From Glebionis coronaria (lineage: Eukaryota; Streptophyta; Magnoliopsida; Asterales; Asteraceae), in the NCBI GenBank assembly GCA_025667525.1, contig JANFOE010000574.1:1-64000 (forward strand): a DNA stretch of 64,000 nucleotides. The letters run 5' to 3'. Numbering within the stretch: position 1 is the stretch's first letter; each line of letters starts with the position of its first letter. Position numbers and translations under genes: made by a program. Shown piece by piece: positions 9,921 to 19,848 of this stretch. The notes below the pieces were generated by a model. The model did not search any database and was not told the DNA's origin. It saw nothing but the letters and a program-made list of their open reading frames with translations.

Positions 9921-11439
9921 TTCTATAGAAATAAGTTCAAATATTAGTATTTTCGATAACAAAATACTTTAAAGAAAGTAAAATTACACTGGTATAAGTT
10001 TTTTATATTTTCCTTGAATTCTAGAACTATATTGACATAAATCCATTACATCAGTTGATATGCTAGTAATGAATGTACTCAACATAGCGACTTGTCGAAC
10101 AATTAAATTGACAAACAATTTTCAATTTATAGATATTTAAGGGATTTACATTGCCAAAAAACGTTTTGCATTGTAAACATGTTTCATCCCTTCTGAATGC
10201 ATTAAGTTTCCAGATCTTACCGAGTAACTTAATTAAGTCGTCTAATCTGAGTAACGTAAAACCATCATACGAATTCTCATTCTACAAACGGTTTTCTCTC
10301 CATCACAACATCACCCAAAAATCTCATTTGATGACAAAGTAATTTCAAGTGTTTGTCAATTAGGAGCATTCGACTTAAATTTTAAGGGTATAAATTTTGA
10401 TGTCAAAATCAATGTATGGAGAAGCATGCATACAATCTCCATAGCATAAGTTTAATAAAACATTAGTAAACTTTTATCACGAGACTATATTTCTACATAA
10501 ATTATGTTGAGGTATTGGTTAAACCAATTAAAGAATTTAACCACAACTATTCACAACGTACTTTTGTTAGAACTCGGCTACGCACAAAGCAATACCCTTA
10601 TTCATTGTGTTTCGGATGTGAATTTGTGGTAAATCACCCTTAAGTATAATTCAATTAATAATCGTAGGTAATTTCAATTTGACACACATGCGAGCCGGAA
10701 ATTCGGTCAGCGACTAATGGCATAACACCTCCTTCCTTAACCGGGTACATGACCAGCGGTGCGTTAAACGCACTTTATAGTTTGTCAAAAGGAGTAGGCC
10801 GTTAGATTATTATTGCAATTCACCAAACAACTTAATCTTATGTAATTTAAATCTTTAACAAATCATTATTTTAAATATGATTTAGTCCATATTATTTCTT
10901 TTTAAAAAAAACCCTTGTTTACAACAATTCAACAATTTTATATATAAACAAGTGAAAAAACTAAATCATAAACACATAATAACAACTTATATGTTCGACA
11001 AATAAATCAAATAACCACATGCATACGATTTATTCAATAATCATCAAATCTAGGTCTTTATATTCATATAAAAGTCTTCCCTAATTCTAGATTTATTGAA
11101 TCAAATAATCACGAAGCACATAAAATTATATAAACATATAAATTTACGATCCTTGAAAACAAGCATGTTATCATGGATTTCCCACAGATCTTAACAATTA
11201 AATCTCTACGGATCGTAACCATACATGACATAACAATTAATCATGCAATTTAATCTAAAATTATCCCACATGTAATTTAGGGTTTGAAAACAATTTTTTT
11301 ATTAAAAATTCGGCCAAAACCCTAATTTAAAAAAAACAAAATCCTAATTTTAAGAAAACCTAAAAAAACATGTAGTTTTAACTCAAAACAATTATTAGTT
11401 AAAAACATTAGATTTTCGATAATTATAACATGTTAAAAC
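9921..11439 (-). other. Copia leader / 5' untranslated region
   Basis: About 1.5 kb of AT-rich non-coding DNA between the PBS and the gag start. The length is large for a copia leader, so it may hide an older insertion, but I could not define one. Confidence 0.5.
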
Positions 11440-11453
11440 GGCTCTCGATGCCA
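11440..11453 (-). other. Copia primer binding site (initiator Met tRNA type)
   Basis: On the minus strand TGGCATCGAGAGCC, close to the TGGTATCAGAGCC complementary to initiator tRNA-Met, located just inside the LTR. Similar wording occurs at the copia fragment near 23180. Confidence 0.65.
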
Positions 11454-11463
11454 CTAAAGGTTT

Positions 11464-11912
11464 ATTAACATCATAACAATTATATAAAACCCTAAACAAG
11501 ATCAAAGCACACATAGCGGAAGCGATTTAACAAGATCATAATAATAACATAATTATATTTAATCGAATTAAGGATACATACTTTTACGCTAAAGTACTTC
11601 CACAAGACGAAGAACGAATCACCAATTCGGGTTTATACCGTAATATACCAAGATATAGTTTAAAGTAAGACTATATTACGATCTTGTTCACACGTAATAC
11701 AACGAGCTAACCGTTATTCTAGCACGTGAAAACCGAGCTACAACTCTTGTGAATAATCTACCCAACAACCCTAGAGAGGGGCTAGGACTAGATTATAAGT
11801 AAAATGATCAACCAAGAAAACCAACCAAAACCACATGTGGGTTTCCTTCTGCGATCGACTAAAGAGAAGAAGAGGGGAGAAAGATTATTTGTGATGTGAC
11901 TTATGAGGATTT
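11464..11912 (-). mobile_element. Copia 5' LTR, piece 1 (3' end of the LTR)
   Basis: Matches 47104-47530 closely over its whole length, including ccctagagaggggctaggac. Interrupted at 11912. Confidence 0.85.
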
Positions 11913-12499
11913 TTGATACAAAAGTTGGATGGACTGAGCTTGACTCGAATTAGGCTTAATTCAGGGTCTTGTGGACTCTCGCTCTTGCACCAAGTGAAAC
12001 TTGCTTTGAGGACCCTACGCACTAAACAGACACCGTTAGGCTTACCGTGGGTTTGTGACCCACGATTAGACTCCAGCGTGAGAGTAAGTAATCGATTAGA
12101 GTGTATAGTGTATAGGGTATTGTGTTTATCATACCTTTTGTGGAACCATGGGGGTTCCTTTTATACCCGAGAGAGTCCAGGCTGGGCTCCCTGTTCTTGC
12201 GGCCTAAGGAAGAGATAATGACTCAAAATAGCTTGATCCTTATTGCATAACTAAGGTAAGTGTATATCTCTTTCCCTTAGGCGAATATATCTATATGATA
12301 GATTATATTCTTGCTTGATCCTGTCGTAGTGCGACGAGGACACGGTTTAAGCAATGAACCGTATGTGCGACATCGACTTACCGGGCCTCCTGGGCTGTGC
12401 GCACATCGCATAAGTATCAATTCATCCCTGATGGATGCGGGTAGTACCCGTGAGTCGGACTATCCAGCCCGACTAGGGACTATGCGTCATCAAGGAGAA
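11913..12499. mobile_element. ~590-bp insertion in the copia LTR, possibly a solo LTR
   Basis: This segment is absent from the matching LTR at 47104-48129. The 6-bp GGATTT lies on both sides (11907-11912 and 12500-12505), consistent with a target duplication. It holds a ttataccc near 12160 and a GC-rich tail (gggtagtacccgtgagtc). Its ends (ttgatac, gagaa) are not canonical TG..CA, so the class is uncertain. Open frames inside it show no recognisable protein. Confidence 0.6.
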
Positions 12500-12505
12500 G
12501 GATTT

Positions 12506-12581
12506 GTTTATATAGGCATAATCTTGTATCTAAAAACAAATAAAAGGAAGTTTTTCCCCATAAACGACCAACCAAACACCC
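12506..12581 (-). mobile_element. Copia 5' LTR, piece 2
   Basis: Continues the LTR match (caaataaaagg..., compare 47587). Contains the minus-strand TATA region (tttatatagg, compare tatttatagg at 47562). Ends at the CACCC target site of the Athila element. Confidence 0.75.
12577..12581. repeat. Target site duplication CACCC, left
   Basis: Five bases directly before the Athila 5' LTR, repeated at 21662-21666 directly after the 3' LTR. The empty site would read aaacaccccata, which agrees with the uninterrupted LTR near 47642. Confidence 0.85.
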
Positions 12582-13073
12582 TGATAGGTGTGTAAACACC
12601 CATCTTTTCTACCACTTAATTACAGTAATAACCGGACCAAAACGTGTATTTTATGTCTTTTATGTCGGAATTATGCGTGGTTTGTGTTTTTGTTGTAATT
12701 TAGGACGAAATTGTGAAAAGTGGAGAAAACACGGGAATTCACGGGCATTCACGGCTTTTATTGAAGAAAAAGATGAAAGACGGAGTCGAGAAGTCAAAAG
12801 TGGAAAAAGAACGGAAGTCCAAGACCAATTCTGAAGATTTATCGAAGAAAAAGTCAAAAGACGGAAGTTTATCAAAAGTCGAGAAACTCAAGTTTATTTT
12901 ACTGAAGAAATTAAAGACGAGTTCAAAATATATCCCGAGCCACAAGTCCTTAAAGTCCAAATTTAAAAGAAAGATTAGAAGAAAAGGACTAATGGTGCAA
13001 TTAAAAGAAGATTAAAGAAGGAGGGACTAAGCATGCAATTAAGGAAGCTTCCTAAGCAAGCCTTAATCTCCCT

Positions 13074-13081
13074 TATATATA
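13074..13081 (+). promoter_or_regulatory. TATA box in the Athila 5' LTR
   Basis: tatatata within cccttatatatagatt, about 490 bp into the LTR. The same sequence occurs at about 20341 in the 3' LTR. Confidence 0.55.
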
Positions 13082-13524
13082 GATTAGATCATTTTCATTT
13101 TCCTCTTGTTGGCTAACTTGACAAATTAGCTCTTCCACCTTTATTTTATGCACATTTAAATACTTGTCATTTAATTACCTTGTCTTGCACCTTAATTACC
13201 ATTTAATTCAAGTACGTTTTTCTTTTTAATTCTTGTCAAGCTTTATCTTTATCTTGTTAATCTCATTCTTCCTTTCTTAATCTTTGTGTTGATTTGTTTA
13301 TGTTCAAGTTCTTTATTTTTGTTGATTTGATTAAAGTGGGTTTTAAGTTATCTTGATCTTTATTGTTTGATTTGTTGTTTGGATTGATTGTTTATGATTA
13401 TTAGTTGTTCATTTACGTGTTTGATTTAATCCTGCGTTTATTTTAGCTTTGTTTTATCTAAATTCGTGCTTCATTCTTTGTCCGTGTTCTTCGCTATTAT
13501 TTCTGTCCAGTTACTGATTTTCAT

Positions 13525-14006
13525 TTATTCCGAGTAAAGGGTTCTCTGAGTGTTCTATGCGGAATAATCTTTATTCCGAATAAAGGTTTTTGCTAAGCTT
13601 GTCCATGCGGAATATTTGATATTCCGCATAAGGTGAATATTCCGAATAGCCTTGGTTTTCCGCATAGGGTCTGGATATTCCGAATAGGACTTCCGAATAG
13701 CAATTTATTCCGAGTAAGGCTCACATTCCGAATAGGGTGACAATATTCCGAATAGGGAGTATTATTCCGAACAGACTTGATATTCCGAATAGAACTAATA
13801 TTCCGCATAGGAGGATATTCCGAATAGGTGACAATATTCCGAATAGGCCTATTATTCCGAGTAGGGACTTTATTCCGAATAGCAAGGACTTTCCGCATAA
13901 GAACAATATTCCGAGTAGACAAATATTCCGAGTAGGGTAATATTCCGAATAGGGACAGATATTCCGAATAGCCTTTTATTCCGAATAGGAGTTTATTCAG
14001 GATAGG
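13525..14006. repeat. ttccgaatagg array in the 5' LTR
   Basis: Some 25-30 degenerate units of attccgaatagg with irregular spacers. The core alternates between ccgaata, ccgcata and ccgagta. Open frames in both directions here are by-products of the repeat. Confidence 0.9.
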
Positions 14007-14396
14007 GAATTCTTAGTTTTTAGTTTTTGCCTTTTAAATTCTAGCTCTCCCGCCTTTTTCCTTAATTGCACTTTAAGTTTATTTGCCTTAGTTTAAGTTT
14101 TAGTTTTAGTCGCGTTTTAAGTTTGCCTTAGTTAGATTTAAGTTTGCGTTATTTACTTTAGTGCCCTTTAGTTTTAGTCTCGCTTTTAATTACTTGCACT
14201 TTATTTTTATTAGACTTAGATTTATTTTAATTGCACCTTTACTTTAATTGTTCTGCACCTTTAATTTTCAAAACTACAACGACACATCTTTGTTCCACCA
14301 AAGTTCAACTGAGTCACACATTAAACACAAGTTTTTCAATTCGAAGAGACATACGTAAACGAATCTTTTTAATTGGGTAAAAACCTAGTTATTAAA

Positions 14397-14411
14397 TGGC
14401 GCCGCTGACGG
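14397..14411 (+). other. Primer binding site of the Athila element
   Basis: tggcgccgctgacgg two bases after the LTR end. The TGGCGCC start matches the tRNA-Asp-type PBS usual for Athila; later bases fit less well. Confidence 0.75.
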
Positions 14412-14643
14412 CTCTTTTCGTAAAGATCAACAGTTTTTTGTGAGAGACACGTTGCTTTTTGGGATCCGTTCACTTGTGAGCGTTATTTTTCTTGCATAAA
14501 AAATTCTAAAAAATCATAAAAATTAAAAAATTCATAAAAACCATAAAAATTAAAAATTTCAAAAATCCAAAAAGATTTTATCTTTCTTGTGTATATATAT
14601 TGTCTTTGTGTTTGGTTTTGTTTTCTTTTGCATTTTCAGGTGT

Positions 14644-17087
14644 ATGCGTACTAGATCTTCTAATTATCTAGAGCCCGAGCCTCAAGAAGATTTAGATATG
14701 GCAGGTGTTAACAACAACAACATGCCACCACACCTCAATAATAATAATAATAATAACAATGCTCTTCCACAGCCCGATCTTCGGACCATGGAGGAACTTT
14801 GTCAACCAACCATGTTTGGACGAGGAGGACCGATTGCGCCGATGCAAATCAACGCTCCTGAGTTTTCGTTGAAGCACCACATGATTCAGCAAGTACAAAC
14901 AAACCCATTTAGAGGATTGCCTGATGATGATGCCAACAAACACCTCGACAAGTTCATTACAATCACCCAGAGCATGAAGTTGGTGGTGCCACTATGGATG
15001 AGCTTCGCCTACAACTCTTTCCACACACTCTATTACATCATGCCGAGAAATGGTTTGATCGTCTCCCGAAGAATTCTATTCACACTTGGGATGACATGAC
15101 TCAACGCTTTTTGTCGCGCTACTTTCCACCATCCATGGTCACAAGCCTTCGCAATCAGATCAGCGGTTTCATGCAAGATCCCGATGAATCTCTTTTTGAT
15201 GCATGGGAGAGATATAATGTCTTGATCGACCGTTGTCCAAACCACAACATGCTTCCAGTCACCTTGATCGATACTTTCTACAACGGATTGACTTTTCGAG
15301 ATCGTGATACGATCAATGCAGCCGCCGGTGGCACATTCATGAAAAGGAGACCCGAGGAGTGTAGAGAGTTAATTGAAAACATGACTACTCATCATAAGAA
15401 CTGGGATTCCTCTGCTTCTTCTAGAAACAACACGAGAGTCAATGTTTCTTCTACCTCAGCAAACCCTGAGATGACCGAACTCACCCGCATGATGGCTGAA
15501 ATGAGCAAAAGTATTACGCTTCTCGCTTCAAACCAACAACAACAACAAGTTAAAGCGGTTGCTAATCCTTGTGAAACATGTGGCGGTCCTCACTCATACA
15601 CCAATTGTCCTTCGACACAAGGAAATCCGGAAAATGTGTATGCGGCTTACGGTAATTATTCACCGGAAAATTACCAAGCTAGACAACAAGGGGATAGAAA
15701 TCTGCTGAGCTACCGTTCCAACAACTACCTTTCACCCGGTTTTTCTCCTCAAAACCAAAATCCCGCCAACAACTACAATAGAAGCAACCAAATCCCACCT
15801 CGTGCTTCTAACCCTTATCAACCACCCACCCAACAACACCCACCCATTAATCCCGATGTTGACACAATCATGAGAACTCAAGGTGAGCAAATCAAGAATC
15901 TACAGAGCCAAATAATCAATTTGAAAGGAGATATCTTGAAGCAAGGTAATGACATCAGAACCGAGGTTCGTGATAATCTTCAATCCTCTTTCATCACTCA
16001 AACAACTGAATTGAAGAATCTGTTGGCTAGTTTCTTGCCCGAAGCTCAACCTTCTTCTTCTTCGGGTTCTCTACCTTCAAACACCGTCACCAATCCGCGA
16101 GCTAATGTGAGTGCTATAACTACGCGTAGTGCAATTACCATTGTCAATCCACCTGACTCACCACCATCATCTACACCTCCTCCACCACCATGTATCCCTA
16201 CTCCTCTTACACTTAGTGATAGTACACCATTACCGTCTCCGCCTCGTCATGACGATGTATCTCGGAAGGACCCTTCAACATCACAACCTTCACCAACTAC
16301 ACCTTCACCTAACCCTTATCAACCCAGAATCCCATACCCTTCTCGCATAGGCAAGACCAACGATCTAACCAAGAATGACTGCCAAGTATCGAAATATGTG
16401 GATATGCTATCTAAAATGACCATCAACATTAGCCTTGTTGAAGCACTTTGCCACATGCCGAAATTTGTCAAAGCATTCAAGGAATTGCTTAGAAAGAAGG
16501 AGAAACTGATTGAACTCGCCAACACACGCTTAAATGAAAACTGCTCTGCAGTCCTTCTTCGAGAACTTCCGGAAAAACTTGGAGATCCCGGTCGTTTTGT
16601 GTTGCCTTGCGTGTTCAACAAAACTGAAGAATTTACTGCCCTTGCTGATCTCGGGGCTAGTATTAATTTGATGCCACTCAGTGTTTGGAAAATACTATCA
16701 TTGCCCGACCTCATTCCAACAAAGATGACTCTCGAACTTGTAAACCGCACTCTCGCTTACCCCGTTGGTATAGCCGAAGATGTGTTTCTTAAAGTTGGCA
16801 CATTTACTTTCCCGGTCGATTTTGTTGTCGTTGATTATGAAATGGACCCTCGTATTCCTTTAATACTTGGTCGGCCATTCTTGAGAACCGGACGTGCTTT
16901 AATAGATGTGGCCGAAGGTGAGTTAATCTTACGAGTCGGGGATGATTCTAAAGTTTTTAAAATGGGGAAGCTTACAGGCAAATCCTTTGGAGGCCGAGAA
17001 TCAGTGAATATGATAAATGTGCTCGATGACTTTACCGTCTATGACAATCCTCTATTCGAGTCTTCCACTGATAATCCACTCTTTTAA
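14644..17087 (+). pseudogene. Athila gag-protease, one frameshift
   Basis: This encodes gag plus an aspartic protease. The natural start is MRTRSSNYLEPEP at 14644. A poly-Asn stretch and the conserved QINAPEFSLKHHMIQ follow. Near 14980, after FITITQSMK, the frame shifts by one base and gag continues in the frame open from 14982 (ATMDELRLQLFPHTLLHH, AEKWFDRLPKNSIHTWDD, SLFDAWERYNVLI). A zinc knuckle CETCGGPHSYTNC starts at 15570, then a Pro/Ser-rich linker, a conserved segment (YVDMLSKMTINISLVEAL), the protease loop ADLGASINLMPLSVW at about 16644, and IPLILGRPFLRTGRALIDV near 16855. D-L-G is normal in this lineage. It ends at TAA 17085. RT does not follow. Confidence 0.9.
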
Positions 17088-17846
17088 GATAATGTGGATG
17101 ATTCTCACTCTACTATGGAACCTTCCACCATTTATGATTCGCCACCGGTCTTTGATGCTTATGATGATGATGATTCTAGCTCAGATTCGGATGATTTTGA
17201 TTATACTTCTGAGTATCCCGAGCTGCCCACATATGATGATTTTGATGAGGCTGATACTCTCTCGAGCGATTCTTCACATGATGAAGATCCTCCGCCATCA
17301 CTCGATCCTACTTTGGACGATTACTCATTCGAGGAAGATTTCTCTGAATTTCTCAACACATACTTCCCTCATGAGAGTGATGCACCTCCTTTGGACTTTG
17401 AAGATTATCGTCTTGATCCTACTTTAGATTTGAAGAGCATTTTGTCCAAGGAGAAGAAACCGGTTAACACCGAAATCCGTTGCACTTATGATTTGACACC
17501 TCTTTGTCCCACTTCTGAGGACGAGGTTGTGCTTCTTTGCGGATCTTCTTTACACTCGGCTGAGCCGGAGTGCTATTTTCCCCTGAAGGAAAAGGTGTTC
17601 GATCCCGGTATTGAAGTTTTTAAGCCATCTCAGTATCCGCCTGATGAAATAAAAGGAAAAATCTTTGGAACCATTGAAGACATGCTTGCCCCACTTCATC
17701 TTTGCATCTACCGTGCTCCATCACTGCTTAAGGGAACCTTGCCACTTCTCTTTTGGCTTGCCTTGTTCGCCTTAAGTTCTTGCTTATTGATGGATGAAAA
17801 CTATGTCTTTGATCCTGGTGGAGTTGTTTCATGCTACTTCCGTTGA
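17088..17846 (+). CDS. Acidic ORF of the Athila element, in frame after gag-protease
   Basis: About 250 residues continuing the gag-protease frame after a single TAA at 17085. The first in-frame ATG is at 17115. The first ~120 residues are very rich in Asp, Glu and Ser, the middle is ordinary, and residues ~215-233 form a hydrophobic, membrane-like stretch (LLFWLALFALSSCLLM) followed by DENYVFDPGG. It occupies the place where RT should begin. I do not recognise a function. It may be a lineage-specific domain, a remnant of an Athila third (envelope-like) ORF, or a product of readthrough of the stop. The open frame in an otherwise young element suggests some past selection, which is inference. 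Confidence 0.6.
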   Translation, partial: DNVDDSHSTMEPSTIYDSPPVFDAYDDDDSSSDSDDFDYTSEYPELPTYDDFDEADTLSSDSSHDEDPPPSLDPTLDDYSFEEDFSEFLNTYFPHESDAPPLDFEDYRLDPTLDLKSILSKEKKPVNTEIRCTYDLTPLCPTSEDEVVLLCGSSLHSAEPECYFPLKEKVFDPGIEVFKPSQYPPDEIKGKIFGTIEDMLAPLHLCIYRAPSLLKGTLPLLFWLALFALSSCLLMDENYVFDPGGVVSCYFR

Positions 17847-19838
17847 TGATCAAGGTCGAGTCAGGCTCACGACTCGGTAAACAAAAACCAAGCGCTTCTT
17901 GGGAGGCAACCCATGCATCTATCTTTTCGCTTTCTTTACCATAAGTGTAGGGGGGACCCTTTGGATTGCTATTTCCTCTCCTCACTTTTTAATCAGGGAT
18001 TCGAGCTTTAATGATCCACTCTTGATGATTCTTGACGACCCGTGATTCCGTGTTCCACTTCTTCCCGGTTCTATCCTAAACTCTTTTCGATTCACTATTT
18101 TATATTTTCTCAATATTAAAATAGGAATCTCTTTAGTTGTCTTTTCCTTCGCAAGATTTAAACAACGTGCACAATGTCCTAAGTGTAGGGGAGTTTACTT
18201 CCACATGCTTAAACATTGAGGACAATGTTTATCTTAAGTGTAGGGGAGACTTCTATCGAAGTTAAGTGGTCTTTTCCTTGTATTTGTCCTCATTTTAACC
18301 GGAAAATCAATTTTTTGATCTATTTTGGCCTATTAGTTTTTCCCCTTTGTATAGTTATTTTCTTTCTTTGCTAGAATAAATGTTTAATAAGTGGTTTTAA
18401 TTTTTAAACGTTGTGAATCTTTTGACTCAATCCGAGTTTACTCTAGCTAGTATCCTTAACGTGTTTAATTCAAGTTTTGCTAGGCTTTTATATAGGGAGC
18501 TATAAAACGCGAAAGTCTTAACTCTCACGGGTTAAGAACAAGAACTTTTCGCAAGTTCCTATAAATGATCCTAGAGAGTCGTTTATCAAGGGAACTTTAA
18601 AATGCGATTTCTAAACTTGAAAAAGTCTAAGAATTTGCAAGATCCTATAGGCGACTCGAAAACCCAAAACTTTGATTTAATAGGCTAAGTATCCACGAGT
18701 CTCATTACTTGAGATTTTAAACTGTGGAGAACGAGAGATGATAGAGCCAATTATAAGTTCAGTATTCTTTCGTGAATTTATGTGAGTTAATTATAAGCCT
18801 ATTCTCCCATCGCTTGCTAATAAATTTATCTGCTAATAAATAAGGTTGTACGATTTGAAAAGTTACTTAGCTTCTAGCCCCAGATCGTTTAAAAGTTGCT
18901 CGGTAATGACGAGAGTTCATAGCCAAGGCATAACTTATGAAGCGGGGCGCGAAGATTGGCGAGTCCGAAAAGGCCCTAACAAGGCATGAGGGCTATGTTT
19001 TGTTGCTAAAGATCCAAAAGTGATGTGAAGAATCATTTATCGAAAATCAATATGAAGGATCGAGACACACGACGAAAAGCAAAAACTCCCAAAAAGTCAT
19101 GGAGAAGTGTATCCGAAAAGACCCTAACAAGGTATGAGGATAAATAGATCCAAGTCAATAAAGGAGGCGGATCGTTGAATATCAAAATCCAAAATAAAGA
19201 TTGGAGAAAAATGAAGAAGTCGTGGTCCATATATGAAGAATCTCTCAAAAATTCCAAGTGAAGAAATTCCATTTATGAAGAGAAGACCATTATTTCATGA
19301 ACGTCTCTCAAGATTTGAAGTATGAAGTCGATGCCAAATATCGGCCCGAGAAAGGTCTCAAATCGCGAACCAAGTTATGCCAAGATATGAACTTTTTGAT
19401 ATCCCGAGAAGCAGTTTTAAAAGATTTGGTCCTTTAGCTAACTATTGATTAAATCGTGCACTTTATTTTCAGACTAAATAATTATCGAAATAAGTCAAAC
19501 AATGCATCTTCGTGATCATTCAAGACAAATAATAAAATATAAGAGATACCCATAGGAATAAGGGAGTCTAAGTGAATAATTGGCCCACATGAGTTCGTGT
19601 TAGTTTACTAACTTATAATAACAATGATCTCGTTTTTAAGCTTGGTTTGGAGAAAGTGAAAAGTTGAGGATGATGATTATTCATGACATTTTCAAAACCC
19701 AAGGTATGCTTTTAATTTCTTTGCTTTGCTTATAATTTTCTATCTCTTTAATAAAGGCCAATGTGGATTGATTATGATGAAAAGTGTAAACATGCTTTGT
19801 AACTAATGCATTGCATGAGGACATTGCAATGGTCAAGT
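17847..19838. other. Athila 3' non-coding region
   Basis: About 2 kb without ORFs. Contains aagtgtagggg tracts near 17943, 18179 and 18236, the last preceded by ttgaggacaatgttta, and a repeated phrase cgaaaaggccctaacaaggc / cgaaaagaccctaacaagg at about 18965 and 19113. Both features are typical of, or compatible with, Athila 3' regions. Confidence 0.7.
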
Positions 19839-19846
19839 GTAGGGGA
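19839..19846 (+). other. Polypurine tract of the Athila element
   Basis: tgtagggga immediately before the 3' LTR start at 19849; the last of four aagtgtagggg tracts in this region. Confidence 0.75.
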
Positions 19847-19848
19847 TT

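Larger units (their letters stand above)
12582..14394 (+). mobile_element. Athila 5' LTR
   Basis: Starts TGATAGGTGTG and ends ...TTATTA before the PBS. TATA box at 13074, array of ttccgaatagg units at 13525-14006. Ends are TG..TA, set by the target duplication and by equal LTR lengths. Confidence 0.9.

Noticed and set aside
12311..12595. 94-codon frame
   Set aside because: Crosses the boundary of the ~590-bp insert into the copia LTR and the Athila LTR, so it is a chance frame.
12660..13015. Lys-rich plus-strand frame and minus-strand frames, repeated at 19927-20282
   Set aside because: Located upstream of the TATA box inside both Athila LTRs; repeated only because LTRs are duplicated. No known domain.
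13593..13940. Open frames on both strands in the ttccgaatagg array (also at 20860-21207)
   Set aside because: They merely translate the short repeat (repeated Arg-Asn-Ile or Pro-Asn-Arg wording); the frame is open because the unit lacks stops.
16129..17427. Alternative-frame ORFs rich in His/Leu or Met/Leu
   Set aside because: Shadows of the gag-protease and acidic ORFs in other frames.
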